Assembly (NCBI GenBank): GCA_041591635.1
Contig: JBFHRO010000030.1
Location: 1-20,739 of the forward strand
DNA length: 20,739 nt
Origin: JACKOD01 sp041591635
Lineage (GTDB): Bacteria > Pseudomonadota > Gammaproteobacteria > Pseudomonadales > Oleiphilaceae
Direction: 5' to 3'
Part shown: positions 16,501-20,739 of the stretch, one piece after another
How positions within the stretch are numbered: position 1 is the stretch's first letter
Layout: each line of letters opens with the position of its first letter
Made by a program: the position numbers and the translations under genes
The notes under the pieces: model-generated
The model's database searches: none
Told to the model about the DNA's origin: nothing
Seen by the model: the letters and a program-made list of their open reading frames with translations, nothing else

Positions 16501-17576
16501 AGACCACGAAAGGCGTTCTGGCTTCTCTGCCGTACGCAGACTGGTTCAAGCTTCGGATGCAGGATGAGTCGCTGAACGAGCTGCTGGAAAAAGCAGAAGC
16601 CCAGCTTGCCGAACGACGCTTGGATCAGGATGCACGTTTTGAGGACAAAAAACGCAAACTTCAGACTGGCGATGACTTGGCGCCAGGAGTCCTGAAGATT
16701 GTGAAGGTGTATTTGGCTGTTAAACGTCGGATTCAGCCCGGCGATAAAATGGCGGGACGTCATGGGAATAAAGGGGTTATCTCAGTCATTATGCCCGTGG
16801 AAGACATGCCTCATGATGAGCATGGCCAGCCGGTCGATATTGTGTTGAACCCCTTGGGCGTGCCCTCACGTATGAACGTGGGGCAAGTCCTCGAGACGCA
16901 TCTTGGTGCGGCAGCGAAGGGCTTGGGAGACAAGATTAACCGTATGCTTGAAGAGCAGCGAGCCATTGCGGATGTTCGCAAGTTCTTGGATGAGATATAC
17001 AACAAAGTAGGTAATAAGGCCGAGGATCTCGACTCTCTTACTGACAAAGAAGTGCTGGAGCTGGCATATAACCTGCGTAAAGGCGTTCCTATTGCAACCC
17101 CTGTGTTTGATGGTGCAAAAGAGCATGAAATCAAACAAATGTTGCGCTTGGCTGATCTCAGTGATACAGGGCAGATCACCCTTTATGACGGTCGCACCGG
17201 AGACAAATTTGATCGCCCCGTAACCGTTGGTTACATGTATATGCTGAAGTTGAATCATTTGGTCGATGATAAAATGCATGCTCGCTCTACCGGGTCCTAC
17301 AGCTTGGTGACACAGCAGCCGCTGGGCGGCAAGGCCCAGTTTGGTGGTCAGCGTTTTGGAGAGATGGAAGTGTGGGCATTGGAGGCTTATGGCGCCGCTT
17401 ATACGCTGCAAGAAATGCTGACGGTCAAGTCGGATGATGTGAATGGCCGCACCAAGATGTACAAGAATATTGTCGATGGCGATCATCGTATGGAGCCAGG
17501 CATGCCGGAATCATTTAATGTCTTGGTTAAAGAAATTCGATCTCTGGGCGTAGATATCGAGCTTGAAACCGAATAA
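13503..17576 (+). CDS. rpoB: DNA-directed RNA polymerase subunit beta
   Basis: A 1357-residue catalytic subunit (E. coli 1342). The frame is open from 13461, but the ATG at 13503 gives the family start MTYSYTEKKRIRKEFG and has GGGGAA upstream. The rifampicin region SQLSQFMDQNNPLSE through THKRRVSALGPGG is wild-type: D521, H531 and S536 correspond to E. coli D516, H526 and S531, so the protein is predicted to be rifampicin-sensitive. The fork-loop/active-site region (VCPIETPEGPNIGLI) and the switch and clamp region near the C-terminus (GDKMAGRHGNKGV; GGQRFGEMEVWALEAYGA) are intact. rpoC follows after 67 bp. Confidence 0.98.
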   Translation: MTYSYTEKKRIRKEFGSLPTVMEVPYLLSIQLDSYRDFLQKDIDLVARREVGLHAAFKSVFPIFSFSGNAALEYVSYRLGEPVFDVKECQLRGVTYAAPLRVKVRLIIYDKDSSTKAIKDIKEQEVYMGEMPLMTDNGTFVVNGTERVIVSQLHRSPGVFFDHDKGKTHSSGKLLYSARIIPYRGSWLDFEFDPKDAVFVRIDRRRKLPASILLRALGFDSQQILEMFFETSSFSLNDEDCKLELVPSRLRGDIASFEVKDNEGNVIVEEGRRITAKHIRQLENAGIKELSVPHSYVFGKIIAKDIVDPRTGELLFECNTEINEAILEKMNLAGIKRIETLYTNDLDCGPFISDTLRIDPTRSQLEALVEIYRMMRPGEPPTKESAENLFQNLFFTEDRYDLSAVGRMKFNRRLGRNTSIGEGVLDNQDIIDVLKTLIDIRNGKGEVDDIDHLGNRRIRSVGEMAENQFRVGLVRVERAVRERLSMAESDGLMPQDLINAKPVAAAVKEFFGSSQLSQFMDQNNPLSEVTHKRRVSALGPGGLTRERAGFEVRDVHPTHYGRVCPIETPEGPNIGLINSLATYARTNEYGFLESPYRKVIDGVVTDQIDYLSAIEESGYVIAQASALVDAGNKLIEELVTVRHKNETTVMPPERVNYMDVSPRQVVSVAASLIPFLEHDDANRALMGSNMQRQAVPTLKADKPLVGTGIERIVARDSGVCVVAVRGGVIESVDSARIVVRVNANEVEAGDAGVDIYNLTKYVRSNQNTCINQRPLVKVGDQVERQDILADGPSVDMGELALGQNMRIAFMPWNGYNFEDSILVSERVVQDDRFTTIHVQELTCVARDTKLGSEEITADIPNVGESALAKLDESGIVYIGAEVGPGDILVGKVTPKGETQLTPEEKLLRAIFGEKASDVKDTSLRVSTGTRGTVIDVQVFTRDGVEKDQRAKEIEQSAMNKFRKDLKDEYRIVETATFERLAVELTDKEVIAGPGLKKGDKTTKGVLASLPYADWFKLRMQDESLNELLEKAEAQLAERRLDQDARFEDKKRKLQTGDDLAPGVLKIVKVYLAVKRRIQPGDKMAGRHGNKGVISVIMPVEDMPHDEHGQPVDIVLNPLGVPSRMNVGQVLETHLGAAAKGLGDKINRMLEEQRAIADVRKFLDEIYNKVGNKAEDLDSLTDKEVLELAYNLRKGVPIATPVFDGAKEHEIKQMLRLADLSDTGQITLYDGRTGDKFDRPVTVGYMYMLKLNHLVDDKMHARSTGSYSLVTQQPLGGKAQFGGQRFGEMEVWALEAYGAAYTLQEMLTVKSDDVNGRTKMYKNIVDGDHRMEPGMPESFNVLVKEIRSLGVDIELETE

Positions 17577-17593
17577 CAGGAACATAAACAGGC

Positions 17594-17617
17594 CTGAGGC
17601 GGCATAGCCGGCCTCAG
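17594..17617 (+). other. Hairpin in the rpoB-rpoC spacer
   Basis: CTGAGGC (17594-17600) pairs with GCCTCAG (17611-17617), with an inner GGC-ATA-GCC stem. No T tract follows, so it is not a terminator. It probably serves mRNA stability, processing or spacing of rpoC translation (inference). Confidence 0.55.
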
Positions 17618-17643
17618 AGCAACTCCATTTAGGGCGTACTCAA

Positions 17644-20739
<3,096 letters not shown>

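Overview
The window is a chromosomal segment from a gammaproteobacterium, most likely of the Pseudomonadales/Cellvibrionales/Oceanospirillales neighbourhood. The order rRNA operon, birA, coaX, SPOR protein, tRNA-Thr/Tyr/Gly/Thr, tuf, tRNA-Trp, secE, nusG, rplKAJL, rpoB, rpoC is the one known from Pseudomonas. RpoB and RpoC keep near E. coli numbering, and RpoC runs into the gammaproteobacterial insertion after the trigger-loop start. No closer taxon can be read from the sequence.

Region 1 (1-113) is the 3' part of a 5S rRNA gene and the rRNA operon terminator. Region 2 (about 120-5760) is the only accessory-looking part. It holds four same-strand genes for exported proteins of unknown function. 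Each has a signal peptide followed directly by a shared motif of the form E/D-(F/L)-x2-(M/L/I)-x-D-x-x-L-(S/A)-x-(I/V)-x-G at the mature N-terminus. The first gene has its own promoter candidate and terminator. The other three are closely spaced (13 and 12 bp gaps) and end at a strong terminator, so they look like one operon. I recognise the motif from uncharacterised exported proteins catalogued, as far as I recall, as DUF6160, but could not search.

Region 3 (5854-8288) is birA (biotin ligase/repressor), coaX (type III pantothenate kinase) and a membrane-anchored SPOR-domain protein. Region 4 (8275-10002) is a tRNA-tuf transcription unit with four tRNAs, EF-Tu and tRNA-Trp. Region 5 (10035-12178) is secE-nusG, a hairpin terminator, then rplK-rplA. 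Region 6 (12179-20739) is the L10 leader, rplJ-rplL, an attenuator-like hairpin, rpoB, a spacer hairpin, and rpoC, which is cut off by the window end after 1032 codons.

Regions 3-6 are core translation, secretion and transcription genes, intact and conventional. The candidate for something undescribed is the four-gene exported-protein cluster between the rRNA operon and birA, especially the 730-residue protein with five degenerate internal repeats.
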